From Ligustrum vulgare (taxonomy: Eukaryota; Streptophyta; Magnoliopsida; Lamiales; Oleaceae), in the NCBI GenBank assembly GCA_963555705.1, contig OY743169.1, forward strand, positions 5,456,014-5,520,013: a DNA stretch of 64,000 bases. The letters run 5' to 3'. A program made the position numbers and the translations under genes. Of the stretch, positions 54,401 through 64,000 are shown one piece after another (within the stretch, counting starts at the first letter, position 1; each line of letters opens with the position of its first letter). The notes beneath the pieces are model-generated. The model was not told the origin of the DNA and searched no databases. It saw only the letters and a program-made list of their open reading frames with translations.

Positions 54401-55060
54401 ACCAAATATTAAGAACTTGTCAAAATTACAGAAAAAGAATCCCAAGAAAACATCACGCAATTACAATGCTTAAAATAAAGAAACAACACAAGCAACTAGC
54501 TAAGAAGCGTGGCGGTTCAGTGTATGATCCAAGTGAATAGGTGAAGAAAGTGAAGACATCAAGTAGAGAACCCGTACCAGAACAGCTTCTGAGAAGATTA
54601 TACCCAAATCCAAAGAACCCTTTTGAAGAATGCACCAATTCTTGAATTTGCAGAAGAAGAAGAAGAAGAAGATGTCTGCCTAATTCGTTTTGCCGAAGAA
54701 GAAAACCAAGGGAAACCCGGAAAGGAGAGGAGAAGTCGAAGGGGTAGGTTAAGAGTCGGGTAATTCTAATTGAGTATTTGAAATGGGAGACGTTTTTTGA
54801 AATTGAAACTGAAGGTTATATTAGGAAACAATAAAATTTATTTTTATTACTATTATTTTAAATAAAAAAAATTTGATCAAAGGCCATTTCCATAAAATGA
54901 CAAATTGGGCCGGCCATTTCCCCATATTCCCACCACCGAAAATTCCCCAATATCACAATGAAAGCCCATTGGTTTACGGATTCTTGGCCCATAAATACAT
55001 CCCTACAGTCTTTCCTATTTAAAAACGACATCGTGCGGTCCACAAAACCCGCAATAAAAT
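54401..55060. promoter_or_regulatory. MULE right edge and eIF4A upstream region
   Basis: No gene. The MULE remnant probably ends near 54935. For eIF4A, site II-type motifs occur at 54908 (TTGGGCC), 54964 (AAGCCCAT) and 54985 (TTGGCCCAT), typical of translation-machinery gene promoters bound by TCP factors. Confidence 0.5.
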
Positions 55061-55082
55061 AAGAGGGACAAAATAGGAATTT

Positions 55083-55279
55083 CGACTAAAGAACCCTAAA
55101 CATACAAGGATTCGGATTGCAGCAAATTTTTTAGTATAACATCGTTTCCCAGTCTCTCTTTATAGTCTCCTCTCCTGAACTCCGCGGCGTAGATCCGAGG
55201 AGTTTTGGAAAATTAAAAAAAAGCGAATCCTTTGCTTTTCAGATCTTTCTTCAAGATCACTTTTTTTTGCTGCGATCAG
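55083..55279 (+). promoter_or_regulatory. eIF4A core promoter and first 5' UTR exon
   Basis: A telo box (AACCCTAA) at about 55091 beside the site II elements is the usual combination in plant translation-factor genes. CT-rich initiator sequence follows (CTCTCTTTATAGTCTCC). The UTR exon ends at CAG 55279, followed by a GTAACC donor. Confidence 0.6.
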
Positions 55280-56230
55280 GTAACCTATATGCAAGTACAT
55301 GCATGAAATTCGTGTTTGTTTTTGTATGGATGAATATATTATGAGAGAATGTTTATGTTGATCTATTTGTTTATACCTTTATTCATTTATATTTAATAAA
55401 CAAATTATGAATTTGAACGGTTTTCTTTGTTTCATATTGATTTGGAATGTGTGTGTGAGTCTTACTTGATTTGTTATTGTTTAGGGTTCTCGTAGCAATA
55501 GTGGTTCCAATTTTCTAAATCTTTTTAGTTTGCTGTAAGGGTGTGGGAGTCGGATCTTGTTTATCTGACTGGTTGATCAAGGTGGATTTGAATTTTTAAA
55601 TTTTTAATATGTGCTTTTTATGCAGTTCAAGGACTGTAATTTATGATGTTATACAAAATATAAGTTTGAATGAATACGTAATTATCACGTAAGTTTTTTT
55701 TTTAATTCTGTTTTTGTATGTAGTTCATATTCTGTGAAGGCCAATCATGTAACGACACTAATAACCACTAATAACTATGTCGAAGCAGGAGGTTGGGACA
55801 GTACTTCCTTTTTCAACTGATCTCCAAATAATACCAGTACATTTTGAATGGTTTTCTATCATTTTCTCCATGGTAGCTGCAATTGTAATATGTATGGTGT
55901 ATGCATAATTCTTGACCTATTTTCATCTTGACTTCATGACAACTTGATATCAATGATTTCTTAGTCTTATTTTTACTTGTGAAATTGGATAATGTCGCAA
56001 ATATGCCAAGTGAGTTTCAATACATGGCAGTTCAATATAACAATTGCCATTGTTTACTTAGGTCAGTTCTGAGATGGTTTTCTACTTTACCTTCTTTTTA
56101 AATTTTTATTAGACGAGTTCTCTTATCTGGCTTACTTTCTAGTTTCACTTTAATAAGTGATGATTCCCTGTCGAACTATTAGTGAATTGTGAATTACCTG
56201 TGTTGAGGTATTATTTCATTTACTCTGCAG
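55280..56230 (+). other. eIF4A 5' UTR intron
   Basis: Begins GTAACC and ends CTCTGCAG, two bases before the start codon. Long T-rich leader introns are common in plant housekeeping genes and can raise expression. Confidence 0.75.
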
Positions 56231-56232
56231 TC

Positions 56233-58395
56233 ATGGCTGGAATGTCATCTGAAGGTTCTCAATTTGATGCTAGACAGTTCGACACCAAGATGAATGAGTT
56301 GTAAGTTTTTTGCTACTATCAAATTGTTGGACTTTTTTAATTTAATCTTCCAGCTTATGATCATAGGTAAGTTTTTTGCTACTATCAAATTGTTGGACTT
56401 TTTTAATTTAATCTTCCAGCTTATGATCATAGGATTTATGTAATCTATTTTTCAATCATGATGCTAATCGTATACACTTGTTTGGTTTTCTGAATGAATG
56501 GTTGCAGACTTGGAACCGACGGCGGCGAGGAATTCTTCACAAGCTATGATGAGGTTTATGAAAGCTTTGATGCTATGGGCTTGCAAGAGAATCTTCTTAG
56601 GGGCATCTATGCTTATGGTAGATTTAAACAATTGTTTTATTATGTCATGCTGTTTGAGGTTTTAGATTCCATATAGTAAGCCCTGTTGGCATATTGTTGT
56701 ATGAAAAATATTTTTCTGCACATTATTTAATTTCACTTCTCCTCGAGAACTATATTAAAAAAAAATTGTTGTATTTTGAGAATACCTATTCCTGTCTGCT
56801 TTATTAATTGTCTCGTATTTTTGCAGAGCAAAGCCCATTTATAAGATATAAACCATGATATTTTTCCCCCTATTTTTCACCTGTGCTGTATACTTCATTT
56901 GATGATACATGGGTGTAAATATGTGCAACTTTTGGATTTTACTTCCCTTCAGTTTTTTGTGTTATTTTTATTTTTTTCCTTTTATTTTTTCTATTTGGAA
57001 ATTAGTGCAGCTTAAGTTTTCTCTGTATATTGAAGGTTTTGAGAAGCCCTCTGCAATTCAGCAAAGAGGGATTGTTCCGTTCTGCAAGGGACTTGATGTA
57101 ATTCAACAGGCACAATCTGGAACTGGCAAAACTGCAACCTTTTGCTCTGGAATTCTCCAGCAGCTAGACTATGGAACTGTTGAATGCCAGGCTTTGGTTC
57201 TTGCACCAACCCGTGAGCTTGCACAGCAAATTGAGAAGGTTATGCGAGCTTTAGGTGATTATCTCGGTGTAAAGGTTCATGCTTGCGTTGGAGGAACCAG
57301 TGTTCGTGAAGATCAGCGTATTCTTTCTAGTGGGGTTCATGTTGTGGTTGGTACCCCTGGCCGTGTGTTTGACATGTTGCGAAGGAAGTCTCTTCGCCCT
57401 GATTACATTAAAATGTTTGTGTTGGATGAAGCGGATGAAATGCTTTCAAGAGGGTTCAAAGATCAGGTCTGTTTTTCTTTTTCATTTTTTGGTGTCATTT
57501 TTATGTCGTTGGCAATTGATATGAGGTTTTTTGCTTTATATTTGTGTTTTAGTGCCTTTATTTCAATGTGTTTTCATTATTTTTTACACATGGTTATTGC
57601 ACATTCCTGTGTTTGAACTTTGAAGCTCAGATGTTCACCGTTGCTTAATATCGGCTCTTAACTGAAGAATCTATGTAATATGTCAGTTTTGTTTGTGTAT
57701 GTTTTTATCTAGTCATTGCTTTGCTCTCTGAATAATGTTATGGCTTCTGTTTCTTTCAGATATACGATATCTTTCAGCTTCTGCCACCTAAGATTCAAGT
57801 TGGTGTTTTCTCTGCTACAATGCCTCCAGAGGCTCTTGAAATCACACGAAAGTTTATGAACAAGCCTGTGAGGATTCTTGTGAAACGTGATGAGCTGACC
57901 CTCGAGGGTATCAAGCAATTCCATGTTAACGTTGAAAAGGAGGAGTGGAAGCTCGAAACCCTTTGTGATCTTTACGAGACCTTGGCCATCACACAGAGTG
58001 TCATCTTCGTTAACACCAGGCGTAAGGTTGACTGGCTCACCGACAAAATGCGAAGCCGAGATCATACTGTCTCTGCCACCCACGGAGACATGGACCAGAA
58101 CACCAGAGATATCATTATGCGGGAATTCAGATCTGGCTCTTCCCGTGTTCTCATTACCACTGATCTCTTGGCCCGTGGTATTGATGTCCAACAAGTCTCT
58201 CTTGTGATCAACTACGATCTTCCAACTCAGCCAGAGAACTACCTCCATCGTATTGGTCGTAGTGGACGATTTGGAAGGAAGGGAGTTGCTATCAACTTCG
58301 TTACCAAAGATGATGAGCGCATGCTTTTTGACATACAGAAGTTCTATAACGTCGTAGTTGAGGAGCTGCCCGCTAATGTTGCTGATCTTCTCTAA
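56233..58395 (+). CDS. eIF4A: Eukaryotic initiation factor 4A (DEAD-box RNA helicase), four coding exons
   Basis: eIF4A unwinds mRNA leaders as part of the cap-binding eIF4F complex in the cytoplasm. Coding exons 56233-56300, 56508-56617, 57036-57466 and 57760-58395 join in frame to 414 residues, the family length. Start [12 protein letters not shown] is typical of plant eIF4A. Motifs: Q-motif region [10 protein letters not shown] (60-69), Walker A AQSGTGKT (85-92), [17 protein letters not shown] (190-193), SAT (221-223), LLARGID and [11 protein letters not shown] near the C-terminus. All introns are GT-AG. The gene is intact, preceded by a telo box, site II elements and a UTR intron. It is the only clear working host gene in the window. 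Confidence 0.97.
56301..56432 (+). repeat. 66-bp tandem duplication including the intron 1 splice donor
   Basis: Two identical-looking 66-base units, each starting GTAAGTTTTTTGCTAC and ending TTATGATCATAG, at 56301-56366 and 56367-56432. The first GTAAG is the donor after exon 1; the second copy offers a duplicate donor (ATAG then GTAAG) inside the intron. Confidence 0.95.
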
Positions 58396-59080
58396 AGCGA
58401 TTTTGATTTATCGAGGTTTTACCATCTTTATTTCAAGTAATTTATTGTCTTGTTTCTTAGGTTAGTTTAAAACGTGTAATGGACTTACGATTGGGAGATG
58501 CAAAGTCCTATGATTTGCAAAGTGGACTTTCCCATTTCCCAATTTGGTTTCGCTTCCTAATTTTTGCTATGTTTTTCTGTATTGTAATTTTCCAAAATAA
58601 CTACACATTTGGATGTTCGACTCTTTTTCAAGTCTTAAAGTTGGGTTATATTTTGCTTATAATTATGATAATTAGCACAAAACATCCGTACAATTGACAA
58701 TGATTGTGCAAAGCAAGCATACCTTCCTTTTTTTTTTGGCATTTTTACCCTCAAATTCACCTTTCATTACGGTCATTCCCATCAATTTCGAAGTAATTCC
58801 TCCGCATTAAGTCACGCGTGGATTTGTTTTGACGAAGGGAAGGGCATTTTTGTCTAATCATTCTAGAGAGGAGTCAAAAGTGAAATCAAGTTCACCGTAG
58901 AAATGGATTACATTCCTTCAAGGGCCATGGATTTTAGAACTGTAATTCACCTTTCTCGAAATGAAATGTGGATTTGAGGGTGAAAAATGGCAAAAAATGG
59001 AAGATAGGGATTGGAAAAGGTATGGTCTCTAATGGTTGAGTGCATTATTATTGACAAATAGTGGATGAATTTTAAACCTT
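58396..59080. other. eIF4A 3' region and intergenic DNA
   Basis: Probable 3' UTR to about 58690, without a canonical AATAAA close by. The rest has no recognisable gene. Confidence 0.5.
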
Positions 59081-59462
59081 GTAGGCTTGAGTCGCTTGGG
59101 CTCGACTTCAAAAAAGCTTGAGCTGCGGTTCGAGACTTCGAGCCGAGCTTTGGCTGGCTCGACTCGAGGAAAAAAAAAAAAACACTTCCAAAAAGTTCAA
59201 TCATTAAAATTCAATCACAAGCTTGGCTCGACTCGTTGTATATATACATTTTCAATAATAAAATTATGGATTTTACTTTAAAATTAAATTAAATTTAAAA
59301 GCTAGAGGCTCGGCTCGGCTCGGATCTGAAAAACTCGAGCACTAAGCTCGAGTCGAGCCTTTTTTTTGGGAACGAGCTTTGACTCGGCTCAGTTCGAATC
59401 GGTCAAACAAAGCTTGAACCTTGATCTTTGGTTCGCGAGCCGACTCGACTCGTTGACATCCC
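59080..59462. mobile_element. GGCTCGAGTCG-rich element, hAT-MITE-like
   Basis: Dense copies of GGCTCGACTCGAG and GAGCCGAGCT in both orientations; ends CGACTCGTTGACATCCCCA. The GGGGATGTCAACGAG end is of a kind seen in plant hAT-type MITEs. No matching left terminus was found. Confidence 0.45.
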
Positions 59463-59589
59463 CAAATTTAGATAAAATAAGCATACGAAACCCCTTCAAT
59501 AAAATCGGAAGTTAGGCTTTACTTGTCCTAGGTCGCCAATGGAGGACTCAAATGCATAAAAATCTATAGAAAGGACAATACTCTATATA

Positions 59590-59715
59590 CATATTGGATT
59601 ACACATTGGTTTACTCCTCACAGGGAGGGGATCCACACACAATAAAATATTTGTGGATTTTCTTCCATGTGAGGGGAGTAAACTAATGTGTACTAATTTG
59701 TGTGTACAAGTAAAA
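59590..59715. mobile_element. Small foldback MITE
   Basis: ACACATTGGTTTACTCCTCACA on the left pairs with TGTGAGGGGAGTAAACTAATGTGTAC on the right around an AT-rich loop. CAATACTCTATA occurs on both sides (about 59577-59588 and 59729-59740), a possible 12-bp target duplication. Confidence 0.5.
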
Positions 59716-59740
59716 TAATCCAATACTCTATACGTATCGT

Positions 59741-61230
59741 ACCTCGAGTATTCAAGCAAATCGACCTAAGTGGGGTTGCATCGTAGGGACCTATAGTCTC
59801 CAGAATTGTAGTCCCTATACTTCAAAATTTGTCCCAGTTGCCTCTTCTTCTTACACTTCTTACTTTTGCGATGTCCAGTCCAAGAAACGTGATAAATTAC
59901 GTATCATTGACAAGGTGGACGTCACTTTTTCTACAAATTATCATCTCGATTCTACTGAATTTAAAATCTTTTTATAATAAATAATCACCTTGAATATCGA
60001 TATGTTAGATCACTATATATGAATTATGATGTACGCATATCTCAAATCAATCAAGAAAAGGAGGCTATTATCTAAGTATGTAGTGGTTATTAGAGAAAGT
60101 GAGCACATCAAACTTGATGAAAGTGAAATATGTTTATTAAAATAGTCATATTTGACGTAGACTGATTTGATTATTGAAGATCTAATTTTTATAGTTAATT
60201 TTAAAATGCATAGCGTGTTATGTATGCACTCAAGAGCATATGCGCAAACAAGGTCAAGACATGAAAAAGGATAAAAAGGATAATGACTATTAAAAATAAA
60301 AATATCATACTTAGCCCTCGTTTGATGGAGATTTTTAGCAGATTTTGATAAAAGTTAATGAGATGTGTGGTTAAAAAGTTGTGAGATTCATGAAATGTGT
60401 AGTTATGATTAATTTTTGACTTTAACTTTGATAAAAATCTGATGTTTAATCTCCATTAAACAGACCCTTAATTTGAGTACAAATCAAACTTGAAATTCAT
60501 ATATTCATCCTGTGGATATTTTCAAAGGATTCCTCTATTTCTATTCAAACATAGACTTGTTTCCATCTTTAAATTTTTTCAACCTTTCACTTTCTTTATA
60601 CAAAAAACAAAAAAAAAAAGATTGATACAAGCAAAATTAACATTTTGACTTAAGCCCTTAAACAGAAATGATTAAACAATTTCACGCCTTAAACTTTTCT
60701 TACTTCGACATAATTGTCTAAAAAGTAGCTTTAACAAACATTACTTTTAATGTTAATAATTACTTTTGCAAAATGTTGCTGCATCGTGAATCTTGTATTG
60801 CATATAGTTGTATCTATTTCATAGGTCCGTGTGTCTCTTTTTCTATTGAATGTTTCAGTCATCTCGAAAAGTTAGATTTGCGTAAAATAGATGGTATCAT
60901 GGCCAAATTCGATATTGACTTAATTTCCGGTCAAGTTTCACTTCCAGCGACGGCCTTTATCGCTCGTCCAGTCATATTGCTATTCATCCTGTCATTTTGC
61001 TATTTTACAATGCGTTCCTCAAATCTCTTACTCTCTGCCCAAGACGCTACTTCTACAGTTGGACCACCCTTTATTCTTCTTCCTGGAGCATTTATGGGAT
61101 AATGAAAGGGAATAATACATAAATAAGGTGTTTGAAGATACATATTTCAAAAATGAGACTATACATGTATAATTTCAAAAATCAGATTGTAAATTAATTA
61201 AATTAAATAATTAAAATATTTTATTAATTA
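59741..61230. other. Intergenic, no supported gene
   Basis: AT-rich. The 109-codon plus-strand frame at 60773-61102 has hydrophobic stretches but no family match I can see and no flanking gene signals. Confidence 0.45.
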
Positions 61231-61239
61231 TATATATTA

Positions 61240-61530
61240 AGGTCACAACACTATATTTCAAGTCACAAAAATAAATCTTTTATGTCACAAATAATTTCGA
61301 GGTCACAAATTATCAAAATATTAGGTCACAATTAGAATTGTTTTTAGATCAGAATTACAAATTTTTTACGTCACATATTATGAAATCAACAGGTCACAAA
61401 TGTCAAATTAAAAGAATTTGGGGATATTTTGAGGTCACAACTTATCAAATTGTTAGGTCACAAAATTTTTAAGTGATAATCAACCACCATTTTTTCCGAC
61501 CTATCGATCACAATTGTTAAGGTCACAACC
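61240..61530. repeat. AGGTCACAA-motif cluster
   Basis: About ten occurrences of (A/T)GGTCACAA or a one-base variant in under 300 bases, separated by AT-rich spacers. It might be part of a non-autonomous transposon with the pyrimidine-rich sequence that follows. Confidence 0.6.
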
Positions 61531-61589
61531 ATCCATTTTTTATTTAAGTCACATTTTTATTTCAAAGTCATTATCACGGCCAAGTCACC

Positions 61590-62340
61590 GCCTACACCGA
61601 CAATCGCCCTAGTCTTAAACCAAAAATACTGTCAATTTACCACCATCGCTGCAACCTGTCCTCACATCCTACCACCACCAGCTTCATCATAGCCGCCACA
61701 ACCACCACTTATATCCCTATGCCACGACCACCACCAACAAAAATCACAAAAGGCCAAAAAATTAAAAAAATTGGAAGCAGCAGCAACATGTACAGCTCCA
61801 TGAACACAACTTTTTTTTTTATAACCGCCGCTAACATTTCGCCCCCATTACCGCCGCCGCCGCCACCACCACAGCGTCTACTTCAACCCTCACAATCTCT
61901 TGGGAGACATCACTATTAGAGAGAAGCTGCAGCGCTCCTCTTCACCGCAGCAGCACAACGAGCGCATCTTCTCGTAGGCATAGCAGCGCAGCAGGCCAAG
62001 GCACGACGAGGCACTGCACAGATCGTCTACTGTGCTTCATCACCACCACCATATCACTCCGCGCCGACAATACTGTAGTGGCGCTATCACCAGGGTCAGG
62101 GTGGGATAGGGGACTTAGGGAGGGTGAGTGAATCTGAGAGAAAGATAGAGTTGAGAGAGAAAGTGAAAACCACCACCAATATCTTACCCTCGTCGGCGCT
62201 CTGCTGTAGCCTGCCACCACGATTGGGGTGGAATAGGTGATTTAGGGAGGAATGAAAGAGAGAGACAGAACACTAATGGATGCGTGTGGGAGAAATGAAA
62301 GAGGGAGAGAGAGCTGATGGAGGCGTAATAGGCATTTGTG
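61590..62340. other. CCACCACC/GCCGCC-rich stretch
   Basis: Pyrimidine-rich plus strand, then GAGAGA-rich from 62100. Proline- or serine-rich frames on either strand reflect composition; no gene supported. Confidence 0.5.
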
Positions 62341-63690
62341 AAGTGATGAAATGGAATTAGGTTTTGGATCATTTTAATCTAATATTAATATTATTATTAA
62401 ATAGTTTGAAATAATATTATTATTACATGATATTTGAATTTTTTCAAGTTTGGTCTCATATTTGAATTTGATTTCTAAAAAGCAGGTTCCTGTAATTTCC
62501 TCATAATGAAATAGTTTGTCAAAGGAGGCCCTCCCAAGGGAGGAACCATCCGCTCCATTATCCAAACTTTATTAACCAACAGATCCAAACGACAGCCCAA
62601 TCCCCACTAAATAAATCCAACCCACTATTTTTAGCCTCCACCATTAAACATCTACTTCTAATATCATTCAGAATTATGGTTTTAAAATTGGAGATTGAAA
62701 ATTAGGGATTCAAAATTTACAAACCCTAAAATTCCATTACACCTAAAAAGAAAAAAGAAAAAAAGCAAAACCTATCAATACTACCCACATAAATCAGCCC
62801 TAATTTGGCCACATATTTCTGCCCTTAAATCTTCGGTTGTCATTATATCTTGGAGTATTTTGTATTTTTCTATTCGTATTTCATTATCTATTGGATTTAC
62901 GTCTATTTACGCTAACTGTATATTTTGGTGTTAAGGGTTCCGCTGGTTGTGGTCTTTGATTTATATATCCAATTAATCCTTCATTACAAAATCAATTAAA
63001 GATGACCATTAAAATTGAAAGACACGTTGAACAACTTGTGTGTCAACTCTACATGACTGGCATGTGCACACTTATTCGCAAGTTGGGCGGATCCAAGATT
63101 TTTTTGATGGGGGATGAGGATTTTTTTTTTTTGCATACATTATTTTAGTATGAAATTCAAAAAATGCAAACAAAAAGGAATTAAAATGAGAAACAATTCA
63201 ACCAATTTAAAGAAAACTAATTAACTTGGTCGTGCTACAAGCCTACATCACATAGCATTTGAACCAAAAATAAATAGAGGCTTGCAAAAATGGTCATTTT
63301 CCAGTCAATAGGCAGCATATGTTTAATTCACACAATCGTAATCATGTAAAGATCAATAGTTTACATCCCTCACAAAATCGCTGAGGAAAGCAATGAACTG
63401 GTGATGGTTGCAACTTCTGCCTTTCATGCCAAATAATTAGACTACGGGTGAAATTTGGGTAGAAAGAAAATGAATTTTAGGAAATTGAATTCCTGAGAAT
63501 TAGAAATTTAATGTGTTTGATTGATTTAATTTTAGGGAAAAATACATAACTATACAACTAAAATTTTCACTTTTTAAACATAACAAACTTAAATTTTTTT
63601 TGTAAAAATCAGGTGTTAATATATTAATTAATACAATATTATAATAATTATAATGAGTTGTCAAACAAAGGCATATTATTAAATAATAAA
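62341..63690. other. Intergenic, no gene seen
   Basis: AT-rich DNA without recognisable coding or repeat structure apart from short homopolymers. Confidence 0.5.
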
Positions 63691-63694
63691 ATAA

Positions 63695-63986
63695 AACAAT
63701 ACCTAATCCACAACCATTCCATCTCAATCCAACCTCCACTCACACCACCCCGACCCCGACCCTGACCCTGACCCCACCCACCCCACTCACCCCACCCCAT
63801 AAAATAACTTTTTTCATTCTACTTTTCAACACTCACCCCCACCCCCAACATCACCTTACCCACCCCACCCAACACTCCTCCCCAACCCCACCCACCCACC
63901 CACGCACCCAACCACCCCGCCACCACTCACTCACCCACCCAACCCCACCCACCCCACCACACCACACCACACCACACCACAAGAAT
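63695..63986. repeat. C-rich CCACCC/CCACA low-complexity repeat
   Basis: Nearly G-free plus strand: ACCCCACCC words, a short CGACC/TGACC run at about 63751-63772 and an ACCAC pentamer run at 63955-63981. A strand-asymmetric satellite-like tract. Confidence 0.9.
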
Positions 63987-64000
63987 GATGTTAGTTCTAT

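Larger units (their letters stand above)
35440..54935. mobile_element. Giant KI/Kaonashi-type Mutator-like element
   Basis: It contains a MURA-type transposase (plus strand), a convergent DUF1985/Ulp1 protease gene (minus strand) and repeated GGTTAACC blocks at both sides and between the genes. This gene pair defines the KI (Kaonashi) MULEs described in Arabidopsis and other plants, many lacking clear terminal inverted repeats. Here too the outer ends are not well resolved: GGGGGATTTATTGAAAGGGCC near 35445 and the reverse of GGCCATTTCCCC near 54931 are only weakly alike and no 9-bp target duplication was seen. Without the 8.4-kb retrotransposon it would be about 11 kb. Confidence 0.65.

Noticed and set aside
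35440..54935. Clear terminal inverted repeats and 9-bp duplication for the MULE
   Set aside because: The two candidate ends share only short GGCC/GGGG words and the flanking 9-mers differ; boundaries are given as approximate.
57709..58248. 179-codon minus-strand ORF over eIF4A exon 4
   Set aside because: Antisense of conserved DEAD-box coding sequence; no independent motif.
61719..62220. Proline- and serine-rich ORFs on both strands
   Set aside because: Explained by CCACCACC and GAGAGA composition; no start context, domain or splice signal.

Overview
The window is nuclear DNA of a flowering plant, probably a eudicot. The evidence is one intact spliced host gene (eIF4A, 56233-58395, with a plant-type promoter), AT-rich intergenic DNA, plant-specific transposon families (CACTA, KI-type MULE, Ty3/gypsy-like LTR elements, Helitron ends, MITEs) and an endogenous plant pararetrovirus. 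Apart from eIF4A nearly everything is mobile or virus-derived.

Layout. 151-14522: a decayed CACTA element with TNP2-type transposase, a second transposase-like gene and a Ulp1-type cysteine protease. Its second gene is split by a short hAT-like element (3901-10705), itself split by a minus-strand LTR retrotransposon without gag-pol (3946-10226). 15684-16910: a Helitron-like end, a TTA-flanked MITE and a broken single-Myb-histone (TRB-like) fragment. 17487-27119: a nearly complete endogenous Caulimoviridae genome on the minus strand. 27605-31071: fragments of unrelated genes (mitochondrial carrier exon, AGC-kinase piece, an unknown terminal exon) among Helitron-like 3' ends and a long foldback. 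31072-35440: mostly empty, with a pectinesterase-inhibitor-like fragment. About 35440-54935: a very large KI/Kaonashi-type MULE with an intact MURA-like transposase (plus strand), a seven-exon DUF1985/Ulp1 protease gene (minus strand) and blocks of GGTTAACC repeats. One protease-gene intron holds a young LTR retrotransposon (43194-51564; LTRs of equal length, 5-bp target duplication). That element carries, in reverse orientation, an intact intronless LOG (cytokinin-activating) gene and a broken ORF resembling the zinc-finger nucleic-acid-binding protein of Betaflexiviridae. 55083-58395: eIF4A. 58396-64000: low-copy and repeat debris.

The pararetrovirus order in its own sense is: tRNA-Met primer site, three small ORFs, a coiled-coil ORF, coat protein with zinc knuckle, movement protein fused to an aspartic-protease-like motif, protease-RT-RNase H, a transactivator-like ORF, promoter with TATA box and poly(A) signal, leader, then five tightly packed small ORFs. 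Those five lie between the promoter and the primer site if the genome is circularised; I do not recognise them, and two are tandem duplicates. They and the LOG/virus-like cargo of the young LTR element are the most unusual contents. All function calls come from reading translated motifs by eye; no database search was run.
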